Positions 1-10,800 of a stretch of DNA of 36,871 bases are shown piece after piece (positions within the stretch are counted from its first letter, which is position 1; the number at the start of each line of letters is the position of its first letter). Both the position numbers and the translations under genes were made by a program. The DNA is from Nitrospirota bacterium (lineage in GTDB: Bacteria; Nitrospirota; Thermodesulfovibrionia; UBA6902; DSMQ01), in NCBI GenBank assembly GCA_016208855.1, contig JACQXF010000015.1:1-36871 (forward strand). Reading direction: 5' to 3'. The notes beneath the pieces are model-generated. The model worked only from the letters and a program-made list of their open reading frames with translations, did not search any database and had not been told where the DNA came from.

Positions 1-50
1 AAGGTGCCATTTCGTTTACTGCAAAGAATATAGACAAAAAATCTTTTCAT
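1..50 (-). CDS. GIY-YIG nuclease, N-terminal fragment cut by the window edge
   Basis: Reading leftward from an ATG at 50, the first 16 codons give MKRFFVYILCSKRNGT and then run off the window. This is the start of a small single-domain GIY-YIG endonuclease (UPF0213/YhbQ-like; the VYIL strand precedes the Y-I-G motif). The same codons open the decayed gene at 16584, and the two copies are nearly identical in DNA. A palindrome (about 60-95) lies directly upstream of the start codon. Whether this copy is full length cannot be seen. Confidence 0.6.
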   Translation of the reverse strand, partial: MKRFFVYILCSKRNGT

Positions 51-123
51 TTAAATAAACTGGATTCCCGCTCAAAGGACTGCGGGAATGACGGTGCTCG
101 CTCACACAATTCCCGGAAGCACC
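1..123 (-). repeat. Inverted copy of the 16511-16633 repeat (palindrome plus GIY-YIG start)
   Basis: The reverse complement of 1-123 matches 16511-16633 at 121 of 123 positions. The shared block holds a GGTGC...GCACC inverted pair, the palindrome ATTCCCGC/GCGGGAAT, the spacer, and the first 50 bases of a GIY-YIG gene. Similarity probably continues past the left edge. Confidence 0.9.
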
Positions 124-147
124 GTTTTTAAAAAACACCCAATAGGT

Positions 148-211
148 GTCATTCCCGCTTGTCGGGCATCTTTCTGAAAACAAGGAATGATTCTGGACAA
201 GCCAGAATGAC
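148..211. repeat. Degenerate pair of ATTCCCGC-type palindromes
   Basis: The ends are inverted copies: 148-163 (GTCATTCCCGCTTGTC) pairs with 196-211 (GACAAGCCAGAATGAC) at 14 of 16 positions. Each half also contains its own small hairpin (cccgcttgtcggg and attctggacaagccagaat). The outer GTCAT...ATGAC ends and two back-to-back hairpins match the gene-less element at 30223-30289, so this looks like a worn member of the same family. The rest of 124-271 shows no gene. Confidence 0.65.
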
Positions 212-271
212 AGACTAAAGAATCGCTCAATTTGGGGATAAGTAAAAAAAGGGGATAATTTTGTCGCTGAG

Positions 272-2790
<2,519 letters not shown>

Positions 2791-2863
2791 AGCAATATTA
2801 TAATCAACTTGCTATACTCTTGCTATGAAATATGCATATCTTAAAAAGACACAAAAGGCTATA

Positions 2864-2934
2864 AAAATCTCCCCTAACCCCTCTTTGCTAAAGAGTGGAA
2901 CAATTATCCCCCACTTTGGGAAAGGGGGGATTTT
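2864..2934 (+). repeat. Imperfect GC-rich hairpin repeat in front of thiD
   Basis: Left arm AAAATCTCCCCT (2864-2875) pairs with AGGGGGGATTTT near 2923-2934, with a second C-rich/G-rich pair inside. The layout (C-rich arm, TTTGCTAAAG, then CTTTGGGAAAGG) is that of common dispersed intergenic repeats. Its right arm ends three bases before the thiD start and supplies the only Shine-Dalgarno-like purine run. Translating the strip gives only a 39-codon repeat peptide from 2824, which is not called as a gene. Confidence 0.55.
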
Positions 2935-2937
2935 CAG

Positions 2938-3702
2938 GTGAGAATCGCCCTTACCATAGCAGGCTCTGATCCATCAGGCGGGGCAGGGCTTCAGGCCGAT
3001 TTAAAGGTCTTTAAGTCCTTTGGGGTTTACGGTTTAAGTGTTCCGTCTGTGCTTACTGCACAGAGCACAACCGGAGTAACTGATATTTATGAAATATCCC
3101 CGTCATTCTTTTCTTTACAGATTGATACCATTCTGAAAGATATATTGCCTAATGCCCTTAAAACAGGAATGCTTTACAGTCCTGAGATGGTAAGGATTGC
3201 TGCAGAAAAGGTTAAAGAGCATTCATTGACAAATCTTGTCATTGACCCTGTGACCGTATCTTCTACAGGCTTCTCCCTTGTTCAAGACAAGACGCTTAAT
3301 GCCCTGAGTGATTATTTATTCCCGATTTCAGTAGTAATAACGCCTAATATTTATGAGGCGTCAGTCTTCACAGGGATGAAAATTAATAATGAAGACGACA
3401 TGAAGGATGCTGCAAAGAGGCTTAAAAAGTTTGGCCCGAAGGCAGTTATTGTTACAGGGGGGCATTTGGAAGAAACCGCAATTGATGTACTGTGGGACGG
3501 AAAAGAATTCTTTATATTAAAAAGCGGAAGGGCTGAGGGAGAGTATCATGGAACAGGGTGTGCCTTTTCTGCGGCTATAACTGCATGTCTTGCTTTGGGC
3601 TTTGATATAAGAGAGTCCGCCCTGAAGGCAAAGAGGCTTGTTGAAGATGCCATAAAATCTGCTGTCAGTATTGGGAGAGGTATGAAGCTTTTGAATTTGT
3701 GA
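2938..3702 (+). CDS. thiD: Hydroxymethylpyrimidine/phosphomethylpyrimidine kinase
   Basis: Phosphorylates HMP and HMP-phosphate in the pyrimidine branch of thiamine biosynthesis. The 254-residue ribokinase fold opens with IALTIAGSDPSGGAGLQADLK, followed by the family's QSTTGV and ending with the anion hole/catalytic motif HGTGCAFSAAI near 197-207. The usual DPVMV stretch reads DPVTVSSTG, a mild variation. The start is GTG at 2938, overlapping nothing, with the G-run of the preceding repeat as ribosome binding site. It stands alone between minus-strand genes; no TPP riboswitch was recognised upstream. Confidence 0.9.
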   Translation: MRIALTIAGSDPSGGAGLQADLKVFKSFGVYGLSVPSVLTAQSTTGVTDIYEISPSFFSLQIDTILKDILPNALKTGMLYSPEMVRIAAEKVKEHSLTNLVIDPVTVSSTGFSLVQDKTLNALSDYLFPISVVITPNIYEASVFTGMKINNEDDMKDAAKRLKKFGPKAVIVTGGHLEETAIDVLWDGKEFFILKSGRAEGEYHGTGCAFSAAITACLALGFDIRESALKAKRLVEDAIKSAVSIGRGMKLLNL

Positions 3703-3724
3703 TTACAGGGGGGTAAAAATAAAA

Positions 3725-3755
3725 AATCCCCTTCATGCATTGCATGAAGGGGATT
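3725..3755 (-). terminator. Rho-independent terminator of csp
   Basis: A perfect 15-base palindrome (AATCCCCTTCATGCA at 3725-3739, its complement at 3741-3755) lies between the convergent thiD and csp genes. In the minus direction the stem is followed by a T-rich tract (complement of 3714-3726), so it should stop csp transcription. In the plus direction there is no U-run, so service to thiD is doubtful. Confidence 0.8.
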
Positions 3756-3767
3756 GGGGGGTGTCAA

Positions 3768-3968
3768 TTACTGTTTTGTTACATTAATTGCCCTGAAGCC
3801 TTTTGGGCCCTTTTCAGTCTCGAAACTGACTGCGTCTCCTTCAGCAAGGGTTTTAAACCCGTTGCCCTGGATGGAAGAATAGTGGACAAAGATATCGCTG
3901 CCGTCTTCGCTTGTGATAAAGCCAAAACCTTTTGCTTCATTGAACCACTTTACTGTTCCATTAGCCAT
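3768..3968 (-). CDS. Cold-shock protein, CspA family
   Basis: A 66-residue OB-fold RNA/DNA-binding protein beginning [18 protein letters not shown]. The RNP1 motif (KGFGFI) and RNP2 (DIFVHYSSI) are intact. Such proteins melt RNA secondary structure and act as antiterminators. The start is ATG at 3968, directly behind a strong AGGAGGT; an in-frame ATG further upstream would add 22 unlikely residues. The gene has a long leader containing a hairpin (4027-4058) and ends in a strong terminator. Confidence 0.95.
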   Translation of the reverse strand: MANGTVKWFNEAKGFGFITSEDGSDIFVHYSSIQGNGFKTLAEGDAVSFETEKGPKGFRAINVTKQ

Positions 3969-4026
3969 TTGCTGTACCTCCTTACTTATGAGAATTGAAG
4001 CTTCAGAATAACAGTGGTTAATGAAA

Positions 4027-4058
4027 AAGGCCACAAAGTTAAAAGCCTCTGTGACCTT
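4027..4058 (-). terminator. Terminator-like hairpin in the csp leader
   Basis: Read on the minus strand, AAGGTCACAGAG (4058-4047) pairs with CTTTGTGGCCTT (4038-4027) over all 12 positions if two G-U pairs are allowed, with an 8-base loop and a U-run at 4028-4024. It could end the queF operon, or be an attenuator inside the csp mRNA leader if the promoter at 4091-4119 is used. Confidence 0.6.
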
Positions 4059-4090
4059 ATCAGATCAAAAACTTCTAAAACTTCAGAAAT

Positions 4091-4119
4091 AAAGTAACAT
4101 GCTAACAATAAAAAGTCAA
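4091..4119 (-). promoter_or_regulatory. Candidate sigma-70 promoter of csp
   Basis: On the minus strand TTGACT (4119-4114) and TACTTT (4096-4091) are 17 bases apart, directly after the queF stop. This would give a leader of about 115 bases, typical of cold-shock mRNAs. The -10 box is poor. Confidence 0.35.
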
Positions 4120-4142
4120 TAGCTAATTAGCCGTTATAATTA

Positions 4143-4514
4143 TTAATTATTGACAGATACATTTATAACAGTTTTAACATTCCCTCTTGGGTTGAAGTCT
4201 CCTGTTACCTCTAACATTCTTGGTTTGAGAAGCTTCTTCAGGGCGTCAAATATCTGGTTGACTGCTGCCTCATGAGATATGTGTTGATCTCTGAATTTAT
4301 TAAGATAGAGTTTCAAAGACTTCAATTCAATGATATGCTTGTCAGGTATATAGTTGATTTTAATAGTTGCATAGTCAGGGTAACCTGATCGCGGGCAGAG
4401 ACAGGAAAATTCAGGGAATGTTATCTCTATATTGTAATCCCTGTCAGGGCAGGGATTATCCCATTTTTCAAGTCTTGCCTTTGAGATTGCCTTTTCACCG
4501 TATTTTATAACCAT
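4143..4514 (-). CDS. queF: NADPH-dependent 7-cyano-7-deazaguanine reductase
   Basis: Reduces preQ0 to preQ1 in queuosine tRNA modification. The 123-residue protein is the short unimodular type. Visible signatures are [16 protein letters not shown] with the catalytic Cys at 40 and Asp at 47, ELKSLKLYL (63-71, the QueF motif that binds NADPH), and HEAAVN with the substrate-binding Glu at 82. It follows the 42-aa zinc-ribbon gene by 16 bases and may be the last gene of the nifU operon, although its function is unrelated. No other queuosine gene is in the window. Confidence 0.92.
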   Translation of the reverse strand: MVIKYGEKAISKARLEKWDNPCPDRDYNIEITFPEFSCLCPRSGYPDYATIKINYIPDKHIIELKSLKLYLNKFRDQHISHEAAVNQIFDALKKLLKPRMLEVTGDFNPRGNVKTVINVSVNN

Positions 4515-4530
4515 AAGCTAAGAACTGAAG

Positions 4531-4659
4531 TTAGTGTGTGCCGTGTATAAGTGCAGGAAGGCATCTTACGCAGACATAAAGCTCCTGTCCTTTGTGTTCA
4601 CATGGCAGGAGCACTTTCTCTTCACTTGTAGCGCCGCAGTTTAGGCATTTATGCTCCAT
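4531..4659 (-). CDS. 42-residue zinc-ribbon protein
   Basis: A very short gene not previously named. It encodes MEHKCLNCGATSEEKVLLP followed by CEHKGQELYVCVRCLPALIHG, with CxxC at 5-8, Cys20 and His22, and a second CxxC at 30-33, enough to bind one or two metal ions. The ATG at 4659 overlaps the end of the DUF1858 gene by 11 bases and is preceded by GGAGGG inside that gene, which suggests translational coupling. It probably belongs to the redox operon. Function unknown; a small metal-binding partner is the safest description. Confidence 0.7.
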   Translation of the reverse strand: MEHKCLNCGATSEEKVLLPCEHKGQELYVCVRCLPALIHGTH

Positions 4660-4861
4660 TATTTCCCTCCTGAACTTTTTTGAGTTCATTTACTATTACC
4701 TCAGGGTCCATATTGTGCATTGTAGCGCCGAATGCTATTGACTCCACATTTATGCCAGGGCATGTAAAGCACCCGGAGCCGAAATACTTCTGTATAACAT
4801 CTTTCCCGCCAGGGATGTTTTTTATAACATCTCCTATCATTGAGTCCTTTGTTACTTCCAT
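4649..4861 (-). CDS. DUF1858 domain protein
   Basis: Seventy residues matching the DUF1858 pattern: VTKDSMIGDVIKNIPGGKDVIQKYF, then GSGCFTCPG (CxxC near 31-34) and a C-terminal helix PEVIVNELKKV. These small helical proteins are found with hybrid-cluster, ScdA/RIC-like or redox proteins in anaerobes and are thought to bind a cofactor through the Cys pair; the exact role is not established. It sits between the heme-copper-like membrane protein and the 42-residue zinc ribbon, with a good GGAGG ribosome site. Confidence 0.8.
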   Translation of the reverse strand: MEVTKDSMIGDVIKNIPGGKDVIQKYFGSGCFTCPGINVESIAFGATMHNMDPEVIVNELKKVQEGNNGA

Positions 4862-4887
4862 GTTTATCTCCTCCTAAATTAATCTTC

Positions 4888-5289
4888 TTATTTTGCCCCT
4901 ATGGGTTTTATTGTCTTCAGTATGTTAAATGCAAAAAGAACGGCACCAAGAACTGAAAGCAGGGCTGACATAATAAGCATTCCCTTAAACAGCGGGTTGT
5001 AATCAAGAGGCCAGCTCACTGCCATGCCTATAAGCCCGGCGTTTGCAACCCAGAACTGCACCCTTACAATCTTTGGGCTATATACCTGCACCCCGCTGAA
5101 TTTCGGAAGTATGTGATACCCGACTCCGTAAATCATCATTGACATAAAACCCAACAGGTTCAGATGGGCATGAATAGGGGTAAGGGCTATCCTAATGTCA
5201 GGGTGTATCAGCATTGCAGTTCCAACAGCGGCAGCCGCTACAAAGTAAATAACACTCATTCTCAGATACCATACTATTATAGGTTCCAT
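4888..5289 (-). CDS. Small heme-copper-oxidase-like membrane subunit (cbb3/NorB subunit I-like)
   Basis: A 133-residue protein with four predicted membrane helices (about 10-28, 37-60, 75-95, 103-125). Helix 2 holds HAHLNLLGFMSMMIYGVGYHILP, with His40, His42 and His59, resembling the heme-ligand helix of cbb3-type oxidase or NO-reductase subunit I. At about a quarter of the length of a real subunit I, it cannot carry the full binuclear site. It may bind heme and work in NO or redox sensing or detoxification. Neighbours are nifU-like (9 bases upstream) and DUF1858 (downstream). Family placement is good, function is inference. Confidence 0.65.
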   Translation of the reverse strand: MEPIIVWYLRMSVIYFVAAAAVGTAMLIHPDIRIALTPIHAHLNLLGFMSMMIYGVGYHILPKFSGVQVYSPKIVRVQFWVANAGLIGMAVSWPLDYNPLFKGMLIMSALLSVLGAVLFAFNILKTIKPIGAK

Positions 5290-5298
5290 TTTTCCCTC

Positions 5299-5526
5299 TT
5301 AATATACCTGCTCTACAGACTTGACCTCTGGAAGTTCCTGTTTTAGGGTAGCCTCAATAGCATTCTTTAACGTCATAATTGACATGGGGCATGTTCCGCA
5401 TGCGCCTGTCAGTCTTACCTTTACTATACCGCTCTGCTCAACCTCAACGAGTTCAACGTTACCGCCGTCGCGCTGAAGCATGGGTCTTATCTTGGCAAGG
5501 ACACCTTCTACTTTCTCTTTAAGCAT
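5299..5526 (-). CDS. NifU C-terminal-like Fe-S scaffold protein
   Basis: A 75-residue NifU C-terminal domain (Nfu type): LAKIRPMLQRDGGNVELVEVE, then VKVRLTGACGTCPMSIMTLKN with the cluster-binding CxxC near 43-46. It carries or transfers 4Fe-4S or 2Fe-2S clusters. First gene of the minus-strand operon; GGAGG precedes the ATG at 5526. An Fnr/Crp-like palindrome is centred about 63 bases upstream. Confidence 0.88.
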   Translation of the reverse strand: MLKEKVEGVLAKIRPMLQRDGGNVELVEVEQSGIVKVRLTGACGTCPMSIMTLKNAIEATLKQELPEVKSVEQVY

Positions 5527-5581
5527 GTTGCCTCCTCCGTAAATTTTGATTTTATTCTAAAAACTCAACCGGCTGATAGTC

Positions 5582-5597
5582 TATGACGTTAGTCATA
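5582..5597. promoter_or_regulatory. Candidate Crp/Fnr-family operator upstream of the nifU operon
   Basis: TATGAC-GTTA-GTCATA is a perfect 6+4+6 inverted repeat, the half-site spacing of Fnr-type regulators (TTGAT-N4-ATCAA) and close to HcpR/DNR-like sites. It lies 56 bases upstream of the nifU start and also in front of mqnD. Regulator identity is not shown in the window. Confidence 0.5.
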
Positions 5598-5676
5598 ATA
5601 TAGCGGCTGTTTCCTGTCTAATCAGGTAATGTATTATAATATAAAATCTGTATAATTTTTATCTCTTAAAATAATT

Positions 5677-5723
5677 AAGGCATGGCGGCTGAATGCCGGG
5701 TAAAGTCAATTAGCGGCTCCTTA
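5677..5723 (+). repeat. Solo copy of the 'catgg..ggctgaatgccg' repeat
   Basis: The segment closely matches the reverse complement of about 25333-25380: GGCTGAATGCCG, then TAAAGTCAATTAGCG and CTCCTT, with scattered substitutions. It lies in the nifU-mqnD intergenic region, 20 bases before the mqnD start, so it probably sits in the mqnD leader. Two TATAAT-like boxes (5635-5640, 5651-5656) precede it. Confidence 0.65.
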
Positions 5724-5742
5724 CAAACACGAGACCCTTAAA

Positions 5743-6552
5743 ATGAAAACAATTTCACTTGGCTATTCTCCTTGCCCAAATGATACATTTATTTTCTTTC
5801 CTCTGACGCATGGAAAGGTTAATACCCTGAATCTTGCCTTTAAGGAATCCCTCCTTGATGTAGAGACACTAAACCAGAAGGCGCTAAAGGGGGAGTTTGA
5901 TCTAACTAAAGTATCTTATCATGCCTTTGGCTATCTGAGGAAAGACTATTGCCTGCTTCGTGCAGGAGGGGCAATTGGCAGGGGGTGCGGGCCGCTTCTA
6001 ATTGCCAATAAGGAGTACACAATTGATGAGTTAAAAGGCAAAAAAATCGCTATCCCCGGAAAATTGACTACTGCCTATCTCCTTTTGCAGCTTCTTAATC
6101 CTGCATTTAAAGACAATATAATACCTATGCCGTTTAATAAAATTATGGATGCGGTAAAGAGCAATGAAGCAGATGCAGGGCTTATAATACATGAAAGCAG
6201 ATTTACATATCATCTGTACGGACTGAAAAAGATTATAGACCTTGGCCAGTGGTGGGAGAATGAGACGAGGCTTCCCATTCCCCTTGGGGGCATCATTGCG
6301 AGGCGTTCGCTCGGAGACGGATTAATTCATAAGCTTAATAAGATCCTCAGGGGGAGCGTTGAATATGCCTTTAGCCATAAAGATGAGGCAATGGGCTACA
6401 TAAGGCAGTATTCCCATGAGCTCTCAGATGAGGTCATAAATCAGCATATCGGCCTTTATGTTAATGACTATTCAATTGATATGGGCGAAAAGGGAGAAAG
6501 GGCAGTAAAAGAGCTGCTTCTGAGGGCAGAAGACGCAGGGGTGTTATCCTGA
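5743..6552 (+). CDS. mqnD: 1,4-dihydroxy-6-naphthoate synthase
   Basis: Converts cyclic dehypoxanthine futalosine to 1,4-dihydroxy-6-naphthoate in the futalosine route to menaquinone. The 269-residue periplasmic-binding-protein-like fold starts with the diagnostic LGYSPCPNDTFIF, continues with KVSYHAFGYL and ends with WENETRLPIPLGGIIARR, as in characterised MqnD. It implies the organism makes menaquinone without the MenA-F pathway. The M48 protease gene follows with overlapping stop/start. The UbiA gene at 29270 could be the prenyltransferase of this pathway; mqnA, mqnB and mqnC are not in the window. Confidence 0.92.
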   Translation: MKTISLGYSPCPNDTFIFFPLTHGKVNTLNLAFKESLLDVETLNQKALKGEFDLTKVSYHAFGYLRKDYCLLRAGGAIGRGCGPLLIANKEYTIDELKGKKIAIPGKLTTAYLLLQLLNPAFKDNIIPMPFNKIMDAVKSNEADAGLIIHESRFTYHLYGLKKIIDLGQWWENETRLPIPLGGIIARRSLGDGLIHKLNKILRGSVEYAFSHKDEAMGYIRQYSHELSDEVINQHIGLYVNDYSIDMGEKGERAVKELLLRAEDAGVLS

Positions 6553-7793
6553 AAACATATCTCATTCTTATACTTTCCATTTATATCTTCAAGGAAGCCT
6601 TTGAGTATTTTATTGAGTATCTAAATCTAAGGCATATGAGAAAGGCGGGGGCTGCAATACCGCCTGAGTTTGGAGGAGAGATTAACAGCGCCTTGCTAAA
6701 GAAGATTCAGGGTTATGAGTCAGACAAGACCCGTTTCAGTTTTATTTCGTCTATGTTTAGCAATATTGTCACTATTGCATTCATATTTGGCGGCCTCCTT
6801 AATATGTATAATTCGTGGATATCTTCAAAGGGCTTCTCTTTTCTTATCTCAGGATGGCTCTTTTTTATGCTTCTAATGTACGGAGGCGAACTTCTCTCTG
6901 CGCCTTTCAGCCTGTATAGGACTTTCAAGATAGAAAATAAGTATGGATTTAACACAATGACACTAAAGCTATGGTTGTCTGATTTCATAAAATCGCTTCT
7001 GATCTCAACAATCATAACATCCGTTATAATTTTTGCAGGGCTATCTTTAATTCAATGGAGCCATGATTACTGGTGGCTTTGGATATGGGGATTTTTCTTT
7101 ATCTTTAGTATCTTCATGATGTACATATCTCCATATGTCATTGAGCCTCTTTTTAATAAATTTACGCCTGTAGATGATGAGCTGCTAAAAGATAAGATTG
7201 TCAGCTTAACTGAAAAGGCGGGTATCAGGGCAGAGAGGATTCTTAGAATAGACGCATCAAGAAGAAGTAAACACACCAATGCATATTTCACAGGCATTGG
7301 AAGGACAAAACGAATTGTCCTTTATGACACACTGCTTGACGGGATGAGGTCTGAAGAGATTATCGCTGTTCTGGCGCATGAGATAGGGCATTGGAAGAAG
7401 AGGCATTTATTTAAGACCCTTTTTGCCTTTGAGATGTTTTCTTTTATAACCCTTTATCTTACTTATAGGCTTAGCAGCAGCGATTTTCTGCTGAGGCTGT
7501 TTAGCATCAGCCCAGATACAATTTTTGCAAAACTCGTAATAATCGGTTTTCTTGCAGGCATTGTTTCCATGCTTTTTCAGCCAATCGCAAATTTTATAAG
7601 CAGAAGGCATGAAAGACAGGCTGACAGGGTATCATATGAGCTTACAGATGATAAGGATAGCATGGTAAGCGGCCTTATTAAACTCTCAAGAGAGAATCTT
7701 TCCAATCTATATCCGCACCCGCTTTATGCTTCTCTATACTATTCCCACCCGCCGGTGCTTGAGAGGATAAGATATATTAAGAATCTAAACTAA
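6549..7793 (+). CDS. M48 family membrane zinc protease (Ste24-like)
   Basis: A membrane metalloprotease of the CAAX prenyl endopeptidase/Ste24 family. VLAHEIGHWKKRHLFK carries the HExxH zinc site; the third ligand Glu is in the later SRRHERQADRVSYEL segment. Several hydrophobic helices surround it. The first ATG is 6636, but the 29 codons before it (KTYLILILSIYIFKEAFEY, then FIEYLNLRHM) encode the expected first helix and conserved LNLRH, and the only possible start there is CTG at 6549, overlapping the mqnD stop as CTGA. I therefore extend to 6549; with the ATG the protein is 385 residues. Role here is unknown, probably membrane protein quality control. Confidence 0.82.
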   Translation: MKTYLILILSIYIFKEAFEYFIEYLNLRHMRKAGAAIPPEFGGEINSALLKKIQGYESDKTRFSFISSMFSNIVTIAFIFGGLLNMYNSWISSKGFSFLISGWLFFMLLMYGGELLSAPFSLYRTFKIENKYGFNTMTLKLWLSDFIKSLLISTIITSVIIFAGLSLIQWSHDYWWLWIWGFFFIFSIFMMYISPYVIEPLFNKFTPVDDELLKDKIVSLTEKAGIRAERILRIDASRRSKHTNAYFTGIGRTKRIVLYDTLLDGMRSEEIIAVLAHEIGHWKKRHLFKTLFAFEMFSFITLYLTYRLSSSDFLLRLFSISPDTIFAKLVIIGFLAGIVSMLFQPIANFISRRHERQADRVSYELTDDKDSMVSGLIKLSRENLSNLYPHPLYASLYYSHPPVLERIRYIKNLN

Positions 7794-7825
7794 CCACAGA
7801 AGAGAGTGCCATAAAGTATGCGAGC

Positions 7826-10800
7826 TTATAAGGCAATGTCAAACTTAAGCAGCTTATCTCCAAGAAGAAACCTCTTCCTTAAGACCTTTATCTTTATGGT
7901 GTCGCCTGTTTTCTTAGAAACAAGGTGTATTTTTATATCTTCAATACTGCTTATAGTAAAATCATCAATGGATAAGATTGTATCTCCTGTCTGCAGCCCG
8001 GCCTTTTGAGAGATACTGTTTTCAGGGAACCCGGTTATACTGATATGGCCTCCGTCTTCCTTAAGCGCTGCCATAAGTTTTGGAGCAGCAGCGCCCTCCA
8101 CAGGCCTGGTGAGTATAATGTGGTCGGCAATACCTCTTTCAATATCCTCATCATTTAGGAGAATCGCATAATCATGGCTGTTTCTTCTGAATAGCCTGCT
8201 TGGTATGCCTGAGCCGTACTGCAGATGACCGCTTCCTGCAATGACGATTATCTGATAATCAGGGTTATTGCTCAGGAATTCATGTATGGACATGGACATG
8301 GTCTCATCCCAGAGGACCTGTGATTGGTAAAAATAATCAAAATTACCTTCACCGGCGCTTTTATGCATATCAAAGATCTTCTTTAGCCTTTCCCTGTATT
8401 CATCATCAGAAAAGTCGGTCTCTGCCGGTATAAACCTTTTTTCATCTTCTGAAAGGGAGTTAATGCCTCCCTTTGAGACCTTGCCTATAATCTCCTTCTG
8501 AACATTTAGGGCTATTACCGGTATTTTTTCTGACCTTGCAAAGTCAACAATTGGTTTATAGAGTTTGTAGTCATATCCCCATCTTTTGAAGTACTCTGAT
8601 TTTTTTAAAAATTCCCTTTCTTCAATCTTTCCTGCTATGTAATCATCAAGCACCCTTTGAAATGGCCTCTGAAACATCTCCATACCAATGGCTATTCTTT
8701 TATTTTTCTTATAAAGTCCCTTTATAATCTGAAGCTGAATATAATGGTGTGAAAACTGCTCATGCGCCTCGCCGACATAGATTATTTTTTTTTCTGAAAT
8801 ATTAACGATTACGTCCTGAAGCTTTGTTAGTCCTGAGGCATTTATTACATCTATATCCTTTGCTGTCTCCACACTAATGCCTCTCTGCGAGCTTTCAATG
8901 CTTTTATGGACATTTCTGCCCTTATCAAAGGCAAGGTTACTGTATTTTACATAGCGGAAGATCTTTCCAAAAGCCGCATCCGTCTCATCCTTTGATTTTG
9001 CAGACACAATCCCCACAACTTTTTGCGGGTTCCATGGATTGTTTTTTACGGAAATACCAAAGCCTGATTCGGCTGCATTAACTTTTCCGTAAAGCCTTTT
9101 TACTGCAGGGTTTTCGCTGCTTAGGATTAAAAGAGACGAAGATTTTATATCAGAATCTTTTATATCGTTAATCTGTTTCTCTATAGCGCCGCGCTTTTTA
9201 AAGGCATCTATAATGCCTTGGTAAATGAAGCGTTCAGCATCTGAGGGAACGACTATTATCTTCTCGTCGCCAATGAGCCTTGCAATAACCGGCGGTATTT
9301 CACTATCCTTCAATCTCCTGAACAAGTCATAGTCTTCATCTATCACTATTTTTGCAGGCATGTCATTTAGAGAAAGGCTAAAGCTATTTATATCCTTGTC
9401 AATTCTGAAAGAATACTTTTCCCTCGCCCCGCCATGATAATAGATTGCAACTGGTATATCTATTTTATAGGGCTGTTTCCCTTGAATAATGTTAAAGCTC
9501 AATTCATGTTTAATGCCGTTTTGCCTGACCTTCACATTTTCGAGGGATAGCTCTAAAAGGCCTTTTCCATTCAGCCACTGAGTGAAAAACCATCCCATCT
9601 CTTTTTTATAGGTTTTTTCAAATACCCTTGTCAGATCAGCCCACTCCGCTTTTCTAAATCTGTTTTCTTCTATAAAATCCCTGAGTGATTTGTAAAATAA
9701 CCCTTCTCCTGTAATATTTTTAAGCATATGAAAGACCATGGCTGTCTTTCCGTAGCCTATAGTCTTTGAAGGAAAATCTGTTCTGCTTCTGAAGTCTTTA
9801 ACAGGGAATTCATTTTTACTATTAACATAACTGATGTAATCCACTATTGCCTGTTTCCTGTATTCCCATCCGCTGCCCTTTTGCTCTTCATAGAGGTGGT
9901 CTGACAGATATGTGGTTAGCCCCTCTGCCCAGTTGCCTTTTTCGTAATTTATATAAACGAGATTTCCAAACCACTGGTGCAAAATCTCGTGCCCGAGGGA
10001 GGTTTCTACAATAAAGGGAAGCCGCACAACATCCTGCCCAAGCAGGGTATATGTGGCCATGGAATAACCTGTTGGAAGAAAGTTCTCTACAATGGAGAAT
10101 CTCTTGTAAGGATATTTGCCAAGCATATCCTCGTATAGTTTCAGGTATTTCTTTGTGTGTTCAATGTATGTCTTTGCAAGGGCGGCGTCTTCGCGGAAGA
10201 AATATGCGTAAATGTCAATACCGTTAAAGACATCCTTTATTACTTCATATCTGCTGTTTGCGATAAGATTTATCCCGTCAATAGGGTATGGGAATTCAGC
10301 GGTAAACTCTGTTTCTTTGTCTCGCATTATCTTCTCAATCTGTTCAGCCTCTGAAATTATCTCATATCCATGGGGTAGCGTTACTTTAAGATTGTATCTA
10401 AATAAGCCGTCTATTTTGGGATACCAGAGGCCTGTAAGTGATATCCCCATTTCACTGATAGTGTCTTGAATGACATCTGAACGCGGCTGATTCCCTGTGA
10501 AGATTCCCTCGTATCTGATTTCAACATTGCCGGGGTGGGAAGGCAAAACCTTGATTGCTCCGTTAAGGATGTTAAAATTTGCCCTCTCCCCATTGATGCT
10601 GACACCGGTTATCTTCAGGCGGCCTGTATGAAATATAAGTTCTGAAGCAGTGGCATTGAGACTCACAATGCCTGTAATCCTGGAATTTGCAATATCAAAT
10701 GAAACACTTAGATTATATGTAGGCATTGCATCTGATAAGGCTGTATTGGTAAAAACAGTCATAAGCAGAAGAGATGCTGTCAGCAAAATTTGTAATAGAC

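Noticed and set aside
141..215. CRISPR-like repeats suggested by recurring CATTCCCGC blocks
   Set aside because: Copies are dispersed, palindromic and of opposed orientation with no regular repeat-spacer period, and no cas genes are present.
2791..2937. TPP riboswitch before thiD
   Set aside because: No THI-box CTGAGA core was found; the region is an imperfect hairpin repeat.
2824..2941. 39-codon frame MKYAYLKKTQKAIKIS... upstream of thiD
   Set aside because: Its second half is the translated hairpin repeat and it ends over the thiD start; no family resemblance.
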